Numbered from the stretch's first letter, positions 17,227-26,005 are shown. The stretch: 64,000 bases of DNA from Microbacterium esteraromaticum (GCF_900163815.1 NZ_FUKO01000022.1:62001-126000); one strand, 5' to 3'. Notes: generated by a model not told the origin, from the sequence alone. Made by a program: numbers and translations.

Positions 17227-18210
17227 GTGACACAGCCCCGGATCACTGAATCGTTCGCCGATGACACAGCCACACTGGTCACCGCGGCGGGCGGTCCGTC
17301 CGCCCGCCGCGGCCGCAGGGCATACCGGGGGCGCCGACAGGGCTCCTTCCCGTATCTCCTGATCGTCCCCTCGCTCGTGCTGTTCATCGGGGTCATCGCG
17401 TTCCCCTTCGTGCAGTCGCTGGCGTACGGGTTCTTCGATCGGAGCCTGCTGTCCGACGACTCCGTGTTCGTCGGGTTCGAGAACATCGTCGGGCAGCTGT
17501 CCAAGAGCGTGTTCTGGCGTGACGTGGTCAACACGATCGTCTTCGTCGGGGTGTCCACCCTCGGTGCGTTCGTCATCGCGCTCGCACTCGCTCTCGCACT
17601 GAACAGCCGGATCAAGGCGAGCGGAGCGTGGCGAACCGCGTTCCTGATCCCGTGGATCCTGCCCGGCGTGGTCGTGTCGTTCCTGTGGATGTGGATGTTC
17701 GACACCAACTACGGGCTTCTCAACGGCGTCATCGTGCTGCTGGGCGGCGAAGGCGGGATCAACTGGCTCAACTCGCCCACGCTGGCGATGGCCGCGGTGG
17801 TGGTGGCCAAGATCTGGCACTCCTTCCCGTGGATGGCGATCCTGCTGCTGGCCGCCCTGCAGGGCGTGCCGGCGGAGGTCCACGACGCCGCCGCCGTCGA
17901 CGGTGCGGTCGGATGGAAGAAGCAGTGGTTCGTCGTCCTGCCTCAGATCCAGCCGGCGATCGCCCTGACCCTGCTCCTGGAGACCATCTGGGGACTGCAG
18001 CACTTCGAGATCCCCTACGTGATGACAGGAGGCGGGCCGGTGGGATCGACCACGACCCTCTCGATCGAGCTGTACAAGACCGCGTTCAGCAAGTTCGACC
18101 TCGGAAACGCCGGGGCGATCGGCATCCTGTGGACGGTGCTCATGGGCGGACTCGTCGTCGCCTACGTCATCTACACACTCCGTCACGAGGGAAAGCAGGC
18201 AGGACGATGA
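17227..18210 (+). CDS. carbohydrate ABC transporter permease, MalF type
   Basis: This inner-membrane subunit of a CUT1-type sugar importer has 327 residues. It has a 40-residue polar N-terminus, six predicted membrane helices and the cytoplasmic EAA-type loop HDAAAVDGAVGWKKQWFVVLP that contacts the ATPase. The start is a GTG at 17227 in the 49-base gap after the FAD oxidoreductase. Its stop overlaps the ATG of the next permease by three bases. No ATPase gene is in the operon, so an MsiK-like multitask ATPase encoded elsewhere is expected. Confidence 0.88.
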   Translation: MTQPRITESFADDTATLVTAAGGPSARRGRRAYRGRRQGSFPYLLIVPSLVLFIGVIAFPFVQSLAYGFFDRSLLSDDSVFVGFENIVGQLSKSVFWRDVVNTIVFVGVSTLGAFVIALALALALNSRIKASGAWRTAFLIPWILPGVVVSFLWMWMFDTNYGLLNGVIVLLGGEGGINWLNSPTLAMAAVVVAKIWHSFPWMAILLLAALQGVPAEVHDAAAVDGAVGWKKQWFVVLPQIQPAIALTLLLETIWGLQHFEIPYVMTGGGPVGSTTTLSIELYKTAFSKFDLGNAGAIGILWTVLMGGLVVAYVIYTLRHEGKQAGR

Positions 18211-19058
18211 CCACCGCGCCCGTCAGCCGCCGCCGGCTGGTCGAACGACCCTCCAAGACGGCATATACCACTCTCGGCATACTCAGCCTGTTCGCCTTCA
18301 TCCCCGTGCTGTGGATGGTGCTCACCTCGTTCACCTCGGGGAACGACATCTTCCAGTTCCCGCCGGCGATCTTCTCGCGCGGGTACACGATCGATCACTA
18401 CGTCGCGGTGATCACTGATCCGGTGCTGATGAGGTTCGTGCTGAACGGCCTCTTCGTCTCGATCACCACCGCGGCGCTGAGCCTGGTCGTCGGGTTCGCT
18501 GCAGGGTACTCGTTCTCCAAGTTCCGCTACATCGGGCGATCCCCGTTCATGTTCGCCATCCTGCTCGCGCAGATGGTGCCCGAGGTGCTGCTGCTGCTCA
18601 CGCTCTACACGTCGTTCAACGCCTTCGGCCTGCTGAACACGTACGCCGCGCTGATCCTGTCGTACACGACGTTCACGCTGCCGCTGTCGGTGTGGATGAT
18701 GAAGAACACCTTCGACGCGGTGCCGGACGAGCTCCTGGAGGCGGCCAGGGTGGACGGCGCGAGCGAGTGGCGGATCATGTGGTCGGTGCTGCTGCCGGTC
18801 ACCCGCACCTCGCTGATCGCCGTCGGCCTCTTCTCGTTCATCAGGGCCTGGAACGACCTGGCGTTCGCGCTGACCCTGGTGGGCACGGAGCAGCAGACCC
18901 TGCCGGCAGGTCTGTCCCTCACGTTCCTGGGCGAGTTCCAGAACTCCTACGGCCCGATGCTCGCCGCATCGACCGTCACCTCCATCCCGGTCGTCGTGAT
19001 CTTCCTCGTGCTGCAGAAGCACTTCGTCAGCGGCGCACTGAGTGGATCCGTCAAATGA
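18207..19058 (+). CDS. carbohydrate ABC transporter permease, MalG type
   Basis: This second permease subunit of the CUT1 importer has 283 residues and six predicted helices. The EAA loop reads EAARVDGASEWRIMWSVLLP. ATG at 18207 overlaps the upstream stop, giving 1:1 translational coupling with the first permease. The open frame further upstream is a shadow of the first permease gene. Confidence 0.88.
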   Translation: MTTAPVSRRRLVERPSKTAYTTLGILSLFAFIPVLWMVLTSFTSGNDIFQFPPAIFSRGYTIDHYVAVITDPVLMRFVLNGLFVSITTAALSLVVGFAAGYSFSKFRYIGRSPFMFAILLAQMVPEVLLLLTLYTSFNAFGLLNTYAALILSYTTFTLPLSVWMMKNTFDAVPDELLEAARVDGASEWRIMWSVLLPVTRTSLIAVGLFSFIRAWNDLAFALTLVGTEQQTLPAGLSLTFLGEFQNSYGPMLAASTVTSIPVVVIFLVLQKHFVSGALSGSVK

Positions 19059-19107
19059 GCAGCACCCGCTTCACCGCAGTTCCGTTCCGATCAAGGGAGA
19101 TCCAGCA

Positions 19108-20409
19108 ATGAAAACGCACGTCGCATCCATCAGTGAGCTCGCCCTGAGCCGCCGCGCCTTCCTCGGCGGCACGCTGGGGGCCACCGCACTGGGCGCATTG
19201 ACCCTCGCCGGCTGCGCTCCAGGGGGGTCCTCACCCGCCGCGACCGGCGGCGCGGGCACCGGCACCGTCGACTTCACCTCCTTCGTGTTCGCGCAGGACT
19301 CCGCGGGGCCGCTGCGCGACACCGTCTCGGCGTTCACGAAGGACACCGGGGTGAAGGTCGCCGAGGTCGCCATCCCCTATCAGCAGTATCTGGACCAGAT
19401 CGTCCTCAAGGCGCGAGGCGGCAACGTCAGCGGCATCGCGCACATCGACGAGGAGTGGCTGTCCACCCTCGCCACCGCCGGCGTCCTGAAGGACCTCTCG
19501 TCGCAGTTCCAGGCGGACCTGTATCCCGATCGCGTCGCCCTCTCCGGCGTCCTCGACAAGACCCGCTACGCCCTTCCGTGGACGCAGTCGGCGATCGGCG
19601 TGGTCGGCAACAGCGGCCTGCTCGACGGCTTCGGGGTCGACATGAGCGCGGTGCGCACGACCGATCAGTTCGCGGACGCGCTTCGGAAGATCAAGTCCCA
19701 GGACTCGTCGATCGTGCCGTACGCGCCCTGCACGAGCGTGCAGCAGCTGAAGGACATCATCCCGTGGATCCTCGTGTTCGGCGGCACGATCTACGACGGC
19801 TCCGAGGTCACCCTCGGGGACCGCGGGTCGGTCGAGGCGGTGGAGTACTGGAAGATGCTGCTCGACGAGGGGCTCATCCAGCCCGGCATGATCCGTGAGG
19901 ATGCGAGGAAGCTGTTCGCGCAGCAGCGCACGCCGCTCTACGACGACGCCCCGCAGACCATCGGGATCATCCCCGGACAGTCGAACGACCCCGACATCGC
20001 TTCCAAGATGCATCCGGTGGCCCGTCCCACCGGCGGAGGCGACACTGCGAACCTGCTGTGGAGCCAGCCCCTGGTCGCGTTCGACGACACGACCGACACG
20101 GGCGAGCTGCTCACGTACCTGAGCACCGACGAGTCCTCGCTGCAGACCATGTTCGAGGCGACGGGTCAGCCGCCGACGACCAAGGAGGCCCTGGACTCCG
20201 ACTGGTTCGCCGCGAACGCGTTCAACTCCGAGTGGAACGGCACCGTCGCCAGCGGTGCGGTCACCAACCCGCTGTGGACCTTCCCCAGCGCCTCCGCTGC
20301 GCAGACCGTCTTCAACGAGGCGATCGAGCCCGCTCTGGCCGGAACCGTCTCGGTGAAGGACGGACTCGCCCAGGCGAAGGCCGGCCTGGAGGAGCTGCTC
20401 AACGGCTGA
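19108..20409 (+). CDS. sugar ABC transporter substrate-binding lipoprotein with a Tat-type signal
   Basis: The protein has 433 residues and is an extracellular solute-binding protein of family 1. The N-terminus holds a twin-arginine motif SRRAFLGG (Arg15-Arg16), a hydrophobic stretch and a lipobox LAGC with Cys36, so it should be exported folded by the Tat system and then lipidated. The mature part has typical family-1 features (SGIAHIDEEWLSTLA, ALPWTQSAIGVVGN). AGGGAGA precedes the ATG at 19108. It closes the FAD oxidoreductase-permease operon. A dedicated Tat gene set lies 5 kb away in the same cluster. Confidence 0.87.
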   Translation: MKTHVASISELALSRRAFLGGTLGATALGALTLAGCAPGGSSPAATGGAGTGTVDFTSFVFAQDSAGPLRDTVSAFTKDTGVKVAEVAIPYQQYLDQIVLKARGGNVSGIAHIDEEWLSTLATAGVLKDLSSQFQADLYPDRVALSGVLDKTRYALPWTQSAIGVVGNSGLLDGFGVDMSAVRTTDQFADALRKIKSQDSSIVPYAPCTSVQQLKDIIPWILVFGGTIYDGSEVTLGDRGSVEAVEYWKMLLDEGLIQPGMIREDARKLFAQQRTPLYDDAPQTIGIIPGQSNDPDIASKMHPVARPTGGGDTANLLWSQPLVAFDDTTDTGELLTYLSTDESSLQTMFEATGQPPTTKEALDSDWFAANAFNSEWNGTVASGAVTNPLWTFPSASAAQTVFNEAIEPALAGTVSVKDGLAQAKAGLEELLNG

Positions 20410-20416
20410 GTCGCGA

Positions 20417-20464
20417 GATGATACCGGTTAGTCTGCGTCTAGCGCACGACTGACCGGTATCATC
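20417..20464 (+). terminator. long hairpin after the importer operon
   Basis: A 17-base arm starting GATGATACCGG (20417-20433) pairs with 20448-20464 with one mismatch, and an inner TGCG/CGCA pair extends the stem. There is no T tract. It may be a terminator, a processing barrier that protects the solute-binding protein mRNA, or, since each arm contains ACCGGT, a regulatory site upstream of the LacI gene. Confidence 0.5.
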
Positions 20465-20499
20465 GCATCGCCCCGCGGTGCACGAGGAGAGCAGCATGC

Positions 20500-21651
20500 A
20501 TGGGTTCGCCTGAAGACCCCCATCGGTCCGAGACCGTCGACGATACGTCGACGGTCCCCGCGACCGCGGGCAAGCGGGCGACCATCCGGGATGTCGCCGC
20601 TCTCGCCGGTGTCTCGAAGTCGCTGGCCGCCGCGGTCTACGTCAAGCCGGAGAGCGTGAGCCCCGCGCGCACGAAGCGCGTGCACGACGCGGCCGAAGCG
20701 CTCGGATACCACCCCAACCTCGTAGCCCGCTCCCTCGCCGCGAACACCGGCAACTTCCACGCCATCCTCGTCGCCGACCTGCACAACCCGGTGCACGCCG
20801 ACCTGATCGACATCGTCCGGGTGGCTCTCAGCGAGGCCGGCGAGCTCTCCCTCGTGGCGTCGGCGGCGATCGCTCAGGTCGACCGCCATCCGACGCTGGA
20901 CAGGCAGACGCTGGCGCTGCTCCGCGACCTGCGGCCGAAGGGCATTCTGGTGATCGGCTCGATCCCCAACATGGGGGTGCTCAGAGACCTCCCCGGTGAG
21001 CGTCCGGTGATCGTCGTCGGTGCGATCGCCCAGAACCTCCCCCACGCGACCACCGTGCGGGTGGACGACAGGGCGGGCATGCGCATCGCCGTCGAGCATC
21101 TGCTCGATCACGGGCATCAGTCGATCGCCCACATCGGGAGGACCGGAGGCCCGGTGGCGGCAGGCCGGGCCGACGCCTACGCCGAGGTCATGCACCTGCA
21201 CGGCCTCTCGGAGTACATCGCGATCGTGGATTCGGACTACACCTATGACTCGGGGTACCGCGCGATGGCCGCACTGATCCGTGATCGGCGCGGATCCCTG
21301 CCGTCGGCGGTCACCGCGGTGAACGACCTCGCCGCGATCGGTGCGATGGCCGCGCTGCGCGACGAGCTTCCCGCCGACGTGGTCCGATCGGTGGCCGTGA
21401 TCGGCTACGACAACAGCTATCTCGCCGCGCTCAGCCAGGTGCAGTTGACCTCGGTGGACTCGAACAACGCACTGATCGGCTCCACCGCCATCGAGCTGCT
21501 TCTCGAGGGGAGTCCGCACAATGGCGAGGAGGTGCTGGTCGCACCGTCTCTGGTCATCAGAGGATCGTCCACGGACCCGCACGACCGACTGCGTCCGGCG
21601 CCCCGCGGACGGGGGTCAGCGCAGCGCGACCTGGCGACCGGAGCGGACTGA
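20500..21651 (+). CDS. LacI-family regulator of the importer/dehydrogenase operons
   Basis: The protein has 383 residues. The LacI helix-turn-helix with hinge lies at about 26-80 (ATIRDVAALAGVSKSLAAAVY...), followed by a periplasmic-binding-protein-like sensor domain (VVAGA, GHQSIAHIG, AVNDLAAIGAMAAL, VIGYDNSYLAA). GAGGAGA precedes the ATG at 20500; an ATG four bases earlier closes after five codons. It sits between the two operons whose promoters share GGACCGGTCC, a palindrome with a central CG as is usual for LacI operators, so it is the best candidate for binding both. Its 3' end overlaps the convergent dehydrogenase gene by 36 bases. Confidence 0.85.
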   Translation: MGSPEDPHRSETVDDTSTVPATAGKRATIRDVAALAGVSKSLAAAVYVKPESVSPARTKRVHDAAEALGYHPNLVARSLAANTGNFHAILVADLHNPVHADLIDIVRVALSEAGELSLVASAAIAQVDRHPTLDRQTLALLRDLRPKGILVIGSIPNMGVLRDLPGERPVIVVGAIAQNLPHATTVRVDDRAGMRIAVEHLLDHGHQSIAHIGRTGGPVAAGRADAYAEVMHLHGLSEYIAIVDSDYTYDSGYRAMAALIRDRRGSLPSAVTAVNDLAAIGAMAALRDELPADVVRSVAVIGYDNSYLAALSQVQLTSVDSNNALIGSTAIELLLEGSPHNGEEVLVAPSLVIRGSSTDPHDRLRPAPRGRGSAQRDLATGAD

Positions 21652-22626
21652 CTCCTCGGCCGCCATCGCGATCCGCAGCGAGGACAGCCCTTCTCCCGGC
21701 GGCGTGAGGTTTCCCGCCTCGCCGCTCGCCATCCGCACGAAGTGGTCGATCTCGTTCCGGAACGCGGATGCGAAGCGGTCGGTGAAGTCGTCGTGGGTGG
21801 CGGAGGGCGGTTCGACCCCCGGCTCGGTGGACACCACCGGCGTGCGGGAGTCCAGCCCCGCCTCGAAGGTCCCTCGTGTGCCATACACCTCGGTGCGCAC
21901 ATCCTGGCCCGCGCCGTTGCGGCGTGTTCCGCTGAGCACGGCGAACGCCCCGGACTCGAGGGTGAGGACGGCGACGGCGGTGTCGGCATCGCCGTGGCGC
22001 GCATACTCGGGCTCGTCCAGGACCGACGCGAACGCCTCCACCGCGACCACTCTTTCTCCGGTGATCCACGGGACGATGTCGAAGTCGTGGATCAGCAGAT
22101 CCCGCCACACCCCTCCGGACACGGGGATGTAGCCGAGCGGGAGGGGGCGGTGGTCGTGGCTGGTGCCGCGGACGAGGCGGAGCGTTCCCGCGTCGCCCTC
22201 CTCGACCCGCTGCCGGAGCCGGCGATAGCCGGTGTCATAGCGACGATGGAAGCCGACCATGACGGGAGCGTCGAGCGCGTCGAGCTCGGCGGAGAGAGCG
22301 GTCAGCTCATCGAGGTCGAGAGCGAGCGGCTTCTCGACGAGAGACGGCACCCCGCTGTGCGCCGCGAGCCTGGCGAACTGCGAATGCGTCGCCGTGGTGG
22401 TGGCGACGACGAGGCCGTCCAGCCCGGTGATGGCCGTCTCGACGCCGCCCGCCGCGACCTCCACCTCTCCGGTCCGGGAGGGCGATTCCGTGAGCGCGGA
22501 TGCCGCGGCGTCCACCCGGCCGGGGTCGCGGCCGAACAGGACGACGGTGTCCACTCCTGGGTGGTGCGCCAGATTGGCGGCATGCGCCATGCCCATCCGG
22601 CCCAGTCCGATGACGCCGATCCTCAT
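21616..22626 (-). CDS. Gfo/Idh/MocA-family dehydrogenase 1 (inositol 2-dehydrogenase-like)
   Basis: This NAD(P)-dependent oxidoreductase of cyclitols or sugars has 336 residues. The Rossmann motif is GVIGLGRMGMAHA; the catalytic Lys lies in SLVEKPLAL; and the Asp-x3-His pair of the family is intact (RDLLIHDFD). It resembles IolG/IdhA-type enzymes that oxidise myo- or other inositols to inososes, though substrate cannot be fixed from sequence. It is the last gene of a four-gene minus-strand operon that starts at 25823, 38 bases after dehydrogenase 2, and overlaps the LacI gene tail to tail. Confidence 0.82.
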   Translation of the reverse strand: MRIGVIGLGRMGMAHAANLAHHPGVDTVVLFGRDPGRVDAAASALTESPSRTGEVEVAAGGVETAITGLDGLVVATTTATHSQFARLAAHSGVPSLVEKPLALDLDELTALSAELDALDAPVMVGFHRRYDTGYRRLRQRVEEGDAGTLRLVRGTSHDHRPLPLGYIPVSGGVWRDLLIHDFDIVPWITGERVVAVEAFASVLDEPEYARHGDADTAVAVLTLESGAFAVLSGTRRNGAGQDVRTEVYGTRGTFEAGLDSRTPVVSTEPGVEPPSATHDDFTDRFASAFRNEIDHFVRMASGEAGNLTPPGEGLSSLRIAMAAEESVRSGRQVALR

Positions 22627-22664
22627 TGCCCGCTCCTTTGCGTGTTCTCAGGTGGAAGGGCGCG

Positions 22665-23666
22665 CTATGCGTCAGCCGCGCCGGGGGCCACGTCGAGGGT
22701 CGTCCCCGGGAGGTCGATCGCCTCGACGATCCGGTGGGCGGCGATGCTCGCGCGGAGCCCGTCGACGGCGTCGGCCAGGTCGGGGTGGTACGTCCCCGAC
22801 CGGATCGAGGTGACCCATGCGGCGAGCTCACGGCGGTAGGCGTCGGCGAAACGGGCCCGGAAGTCCGCATCGATCTCCTGCACGCGAGCCAGCTCGTGAG
22901 AGGTGGTCACCAGCGCCGGCTGGGCGAGCGAGACGGTGCCCCGCTCGCCCACGACCTCGCACCTGATTTCGTAGCCGTAGGTGGCGTTGACGAAGACTTC
23001 TACCGTCGAGAGCACTCCGTCGGCGGTGCGCAGCAGGATCAGCTGCGGATCCTGCCGATCGGGAAGAAGCGCGGTGGAGCGAGGCGCGTGCCAGCTGACC
23101 TCGACGATCGGGCTGTCCAGCAGCCACGGGATCTGATCGATCTCGTGGATGGCCGAGCTGTGCACGCTCGACGCGGATCCGCCCACCGGGTAGGTGGACA
23201 CGTTGCGGTGCGCCGCGTGGATGAGCAGCGGCACACCGACGGCGCCGCTACGGACGCTCTCTCGCAGTCGCACGGTCGCTTCGTCGAAGCGTCGGCTGAA
23301 CCCTACGGACACGAGCCGACGTCCTGCGTGCTTCTCCGCGTCGACGACGCGCCGGCAGTCCTCGACGGTCAGTGCGAGCGGCTTCTCGCACAGCACCGGC
23401 TTGCCCGCTGCGATCGACTCGATGACCAGATCGGCGTGGGTCGAATCGTGAGAGACGACGAGCACGGCGTCCACGTCGTCCGAGTGGATCAGCGCCTGCG
23501 CGTCCTCGGCGACGCGGGCACCGCACCGATCCGCCGTGGCTCGAGCCCTGTCCAGATCGATGTCGGTGACGACGGACACCTCTGCGCCCCCGACCTCGCG
23601 CGTCAGCGTGTCGGCGTGCGCGGCGCCCATGACCCCGGTGCCGACGACCCCGATGCGAAGAGCCAT
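22665..23666 (-). CDS. Gfo/Idh/MocA-family dehydrogenase 2, altered catalytic Asp
   Basis: The protein has 333 residues. It has Rossmann motif GVVGTGVMGAAHA and the Lys in VLCEKPLAL, but the position of the conserved catalytic Asp, four residues before the His, is Ser (HSSAIHEID). In B. subtilis IolG the equivalent residues are Lys97, Asp172 and His176. The overall similarity is still to inositol dehydrogenases. It may act on a different substrate, work as an isomerase partner, or have reduced activity. A strong site, GAGGAGGTGA, precedes the ATG at 23666. It starts five bases after the IolE-like gene ends. Confidence 0.8.
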   Translation of the reverse strand: MALRIGVVGTGVMGAAHADTLTREVGGAEVSVVTDIDLDRARATADRCGARVAEDAQALIHSDDVDAVLVVSHDSTHADLVIESIAAGKPVLCEKPLALTVEDCRRVVDAEKHAGRRLVSVGFSRRFDEATVRLRESVRSGAVGVPLLIHAAHRNVSTYPVGGSASSVHSSAIHEIDQIPWLLDSPIVEVSWHAPRSTALLPDRQDPQLILLRTADGVLSTVEVFVNATYGYEIRCEVVGERGTVSLAQPALVTTSHELARVQEIDADFRARFADAYRRELAAWVTSIRSGTYHPDLADAVDGLRASIAAHRIVEAIDLPGTTLDVAPGAADA

Positions 23667-23671
23667 GGCGG

Positions 23672-24601
23672 TCACCTCCTCGCCGCCGTGGCGGGTGAGA
23701 CGGCGTCGTCCGTGCCGGGGAGGTCCGAGATGACGGCGCGCAGGAAGGCCGCGCTGATCGCGGCGTCCCGGACCGGGCCGTCTCCGGGAGCCGGCTCCGA
23801 GAGGAGGACCTTGTCCTGCTCGAGCACGAACCAGCCGGCGTAGCCGCTGCCGACCAGGCTCAGGATGATCGACCGGACGTCGACGTCGCCCTGTCCGAGA
23901 GGCGGGTAGAGGATGCCCTCGCGCGTGGCGTCGAAGTAGGAGATCCCGCCGGAGGCGACCCGCTCGATCCCCGCGACGGACACGTCCTTGAGGTGGGTGT
24001 GCGCGATGCGGTCGGCGTGGTCCCGAGCGAAAGCGACCGGGTCGGTTCCGCCGATCATCAGGTGACCCGTGTCGAAGCAGAAGGGGATCGCACTGCCGTC
24101 GAGAACACGTTGTACCTCGTCCTTCTTCTCCACCAGGGTGCCGGCGTGCGGGTGGAGGGCAGGGGTGACGCCGTACTCGGATGCCAGCTCCGCGGCGCGG
24201 TCCAGGTTGCGGAACAGGGTCTCCCACTCGCCGGGCGACAGCTCGCGTCCCGCCGAATCGTATCCGACCTCTCCGGTCACGGCCGCGAGGATGAGCGTCG
24301 ACGCGCCGGTGGCGGCGTAGGCGTCCAGCTCCCGACGGATGCGAGGCAGCGGGTCGGCGTGGTCGTCGAAGAGCACGACGGGCAGGAAGCTCCCGACCGC
24401 CTCGAGCCCCGCTCTGGCCAGCACCGCTGCCTTCTCGGCCGGCGGCTCCGGGAGGAATCCGTCGGGGCCGAGCTCCGTCGCCTCCAGGCCGATGCTGCGC
24501 ATCTCCTGCAGCACCCGCTCAGGATCGAGTTGAAAGCCCCATCCGTCGACCTCGCTGATCCCCCAGGTGATCGGCGCGCCGGCGATCTTCACGTGTGTCA
24601 T
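23672..24601 (-). CDS. IolE-like TIM-barrel dehydratase/isomerase (inosose dehydratase candidate)
   Basis: The protein has 309 residues and belongs to the AP-endonuclease-2/xylose isomerase-like TIM-barrel group. The opening GAPITWGISEVDGWGFQL is typical of myo-inosose-2 dehydratases in actinobacteria. Metal-ligand candidates are Glu in EATELGPDG, Glu in GTLVEKKDE, Asp and His in CFDTGHL, His in AHTHLKDV and Glu in FVLEQDK. IolE dehydrates 2-keto-myo-inositol to the dione used by IolD, so this gene would link the dehydrogenases with iolD. The ATG at 24601 has GGAG ten bases upstream; an ATG at 24610 is too close to it. A 3-keto-sugar lyase of the same fold is an alternative. Confidence 0.72.
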   Translation of the reverse strand: MTHVKIAGAPITWGISEVDGWGFQLDPERVLQEMRSIGLEATELGPDGFLPEPPAEKAAVLARAGLEAVGSFLPVVLFDDHADPLPRIRRELDAYAATGASTLILAAVTGEVGYDSAGRELSPGEWETLFRNLDRAAELASEYGVTPALHPHAGTLVEKKDEVQRVLDGSAIPFCFDTGHLMIGGTDPVAFARDHADRIAHTHLKDVSVAGIERVASGGISYFDATREGILYPPLGQGDVDVRSIILSLVGSGYAGWFVLEQDKVLLSEPAPGDGPVRDAAISAAFLRAVISDLPGTDDAVSPATAARR

Positions 24602-24632
24602 GCTGGCCATGCTCCTTCGGTTGCCGACCGGG

Positions 24633-25823
24633 TCAGTCCCGGTTGTTGCTTGTCGTTCCAGCGGTAGCCACGATGTCCTGCCACGCGTGGGTCGCCGCGG
24701 AGGCCTCTGCAGCGTCGTTGACCCGGGACGCCGCCACAGCATCGTGGATGTTCCCCGCCAGAGCGGGCCCGCCGAGGACGGCCTGCAGGAACAGGCTCGC
24801 CTCGATGGTCTTCAGGTCGTCGTACCCCATGCCCGTCCCCGAGCTCGGCTGGAATCTGGCGTAGCCGGGGAAGTGCCGGTCGGCGAAGACCCGCGTGTAG
24901 CCGACGTGCGGTCCGCTCCGGGTGAGGGCGACCTCCAGTTCGTTGAGCCGTTCGAACTCCCAGCGCAGGGAGCCCTCCGTGCCGAAGATCTCGAAGCCGT
25001 ACTCGGACTTGGGCCCGACCGCGATGCGCGATGCCTCCAGGCTGCCGAGGGCGCCGCTGCCGACGGCGTCCGGGGCGAACTCGACGAGCATCGTCGCGTA
25101 GTCCTCGTTCTCGACCGCGCCCCGCTGCTCAGCACCGCCGAGAAGGGGACGGTCCTCGATGAAGGTGCCCGTGGTCGCCGCGACGGATCCGATGGTGCCG
25201 AGGAGGAACTGGATGAGGTCGACCAGATGGCCCATGAGGTCGTTCAGGACTCCGCTGCCCCCGGACTCCCGGGTGAAGCGCCAGGTGAGCGGATCCTCCG
25301 GGTCGGAGGAGAAGCCTCCGAAGAATCTGCCGCGTATGTTGGTGATCCGTCCCAGCGCGCCGCTCTCGATGAGCTCGCGGGCGTGGAGCACCGCCGGGGT
25401 GTGGCGATAGTTGAACCCCACGCAGGTCACGACGCCCGCCTGGGTCGCGGCTGCGGCGATCTCCTCGGTCTCCGCCCCCGTCCGACCCGCCGGCTTCTCG
25501 AGCCAGAACGGCTTGCCCGCCGCGGCGGCGGCGACCGCGATCTCCCTGTGGAGCGCGTTCGGGGCGCAGATCGAGACCACGTCGACCGCGGGATCCTCGA
25601 TGACCGCCCGGTAGTCCGCGGTCGAGGAACGGAAGCCGAGCACGGACGTGGCGTAGTCGCGGCCCTGCTCGGCGACGTCCGCCGCGGTCACGAGGACCGG
25701 TCGTATCCCCAGTTCCGGGTAGTAGTGGGGGATCAGGGTGTAAGCGCGACTGTGGAGCCGCCCCATCCATCCCACGCTGACCAGTCCTACACCGATGGAA
25801 CGAGAAGACGTCTCCATACTCAC
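24633..25823 (-). CDS. Gfo/Idh/MocA-family dehydrogenase 3
   Basis: The protein has 396 residues and is longer than the other two paralogues because of an extended C-terminal domain. The Rossmann motif is VSVGWMGRLHS; Lys is in FWLEKPAG; and the Asp-x3-His pair is intact (NDLMGHLVD). It is the first gene of the operon behind the second GGACCGGTCC site. The GTG at 25823 has AAAGGAGG five bases upstream; the ATG two codons later is a possible alternative. The three paralogues are divergent from each other, so they probably act on different substrates or stereochemical positions. Confidence 0.82.
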   Translation of the reverse strand: MSMETSSRSIGVGLVSVGWMGRLHSRAYTLIPHYYPELGIRPVLVTAADVAEQGRDYATSVLGFRSSTADYRAVIEDPAVDVVSICAPNALHREIAVAAAAAGKPFWLEKPAGRTGAETEEIAAAATQAGVVTCVGFNYRHTPAVLHARELIESGALGRITNIRGRFFGGFSSDPEDPLTWRFTRESGGSGVLNDLMGHLVDLIQFLLGTIGSVAATTGTFIEDRPLLGGAEQRGAVENEDYATMLVEFAPDAVGSGALGSLEASRIAVGPKSEYGFEIFGTEGSLRWEFERLNELEVALTRSGPHVGYTRVFADRHFPGYARFQPSSGTGMGYDDLKTIEASLFLQAVLGGPALAGNIHDAVAASRVNDAAEASAATHAWQDIVATAGTTSNNRD

Positions 25824-25871
25824 GCATGCCTCCTTTGGCCGGGGGGTGACCTCTGTGTCGCCACCAATTTC

Positions 25872-25915
25872 GGACCGGTCCAAGTTACTATACAAGTATG
25901 GAGATCGCTGAGCAA
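25872..25915 (-). promoter_or_regulatory. promoter and LacI-type operator of the dehydrogenase operon
   Basis: Reading the minus strand, TTGCTC (25915-25910), a 17-base spacer and TATAGT (25892-25887) form a promoter. Six bases later comes GGACCGGTCC (25881-25872), overlapping the expected start. The palindrome and its flanks match the site at 14730-14739, in the same place relative to the -10 box. Confidence 0.75.
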
Positions 25916-26005
25916 TCCTCAGCGCGTTCGTGGTAGCTTATTCGCACATAACAGACGCATCGTCCGGTAGATAGGATTTACTGGAGTCGAGGAAAGAGGA
26001 ACGCA

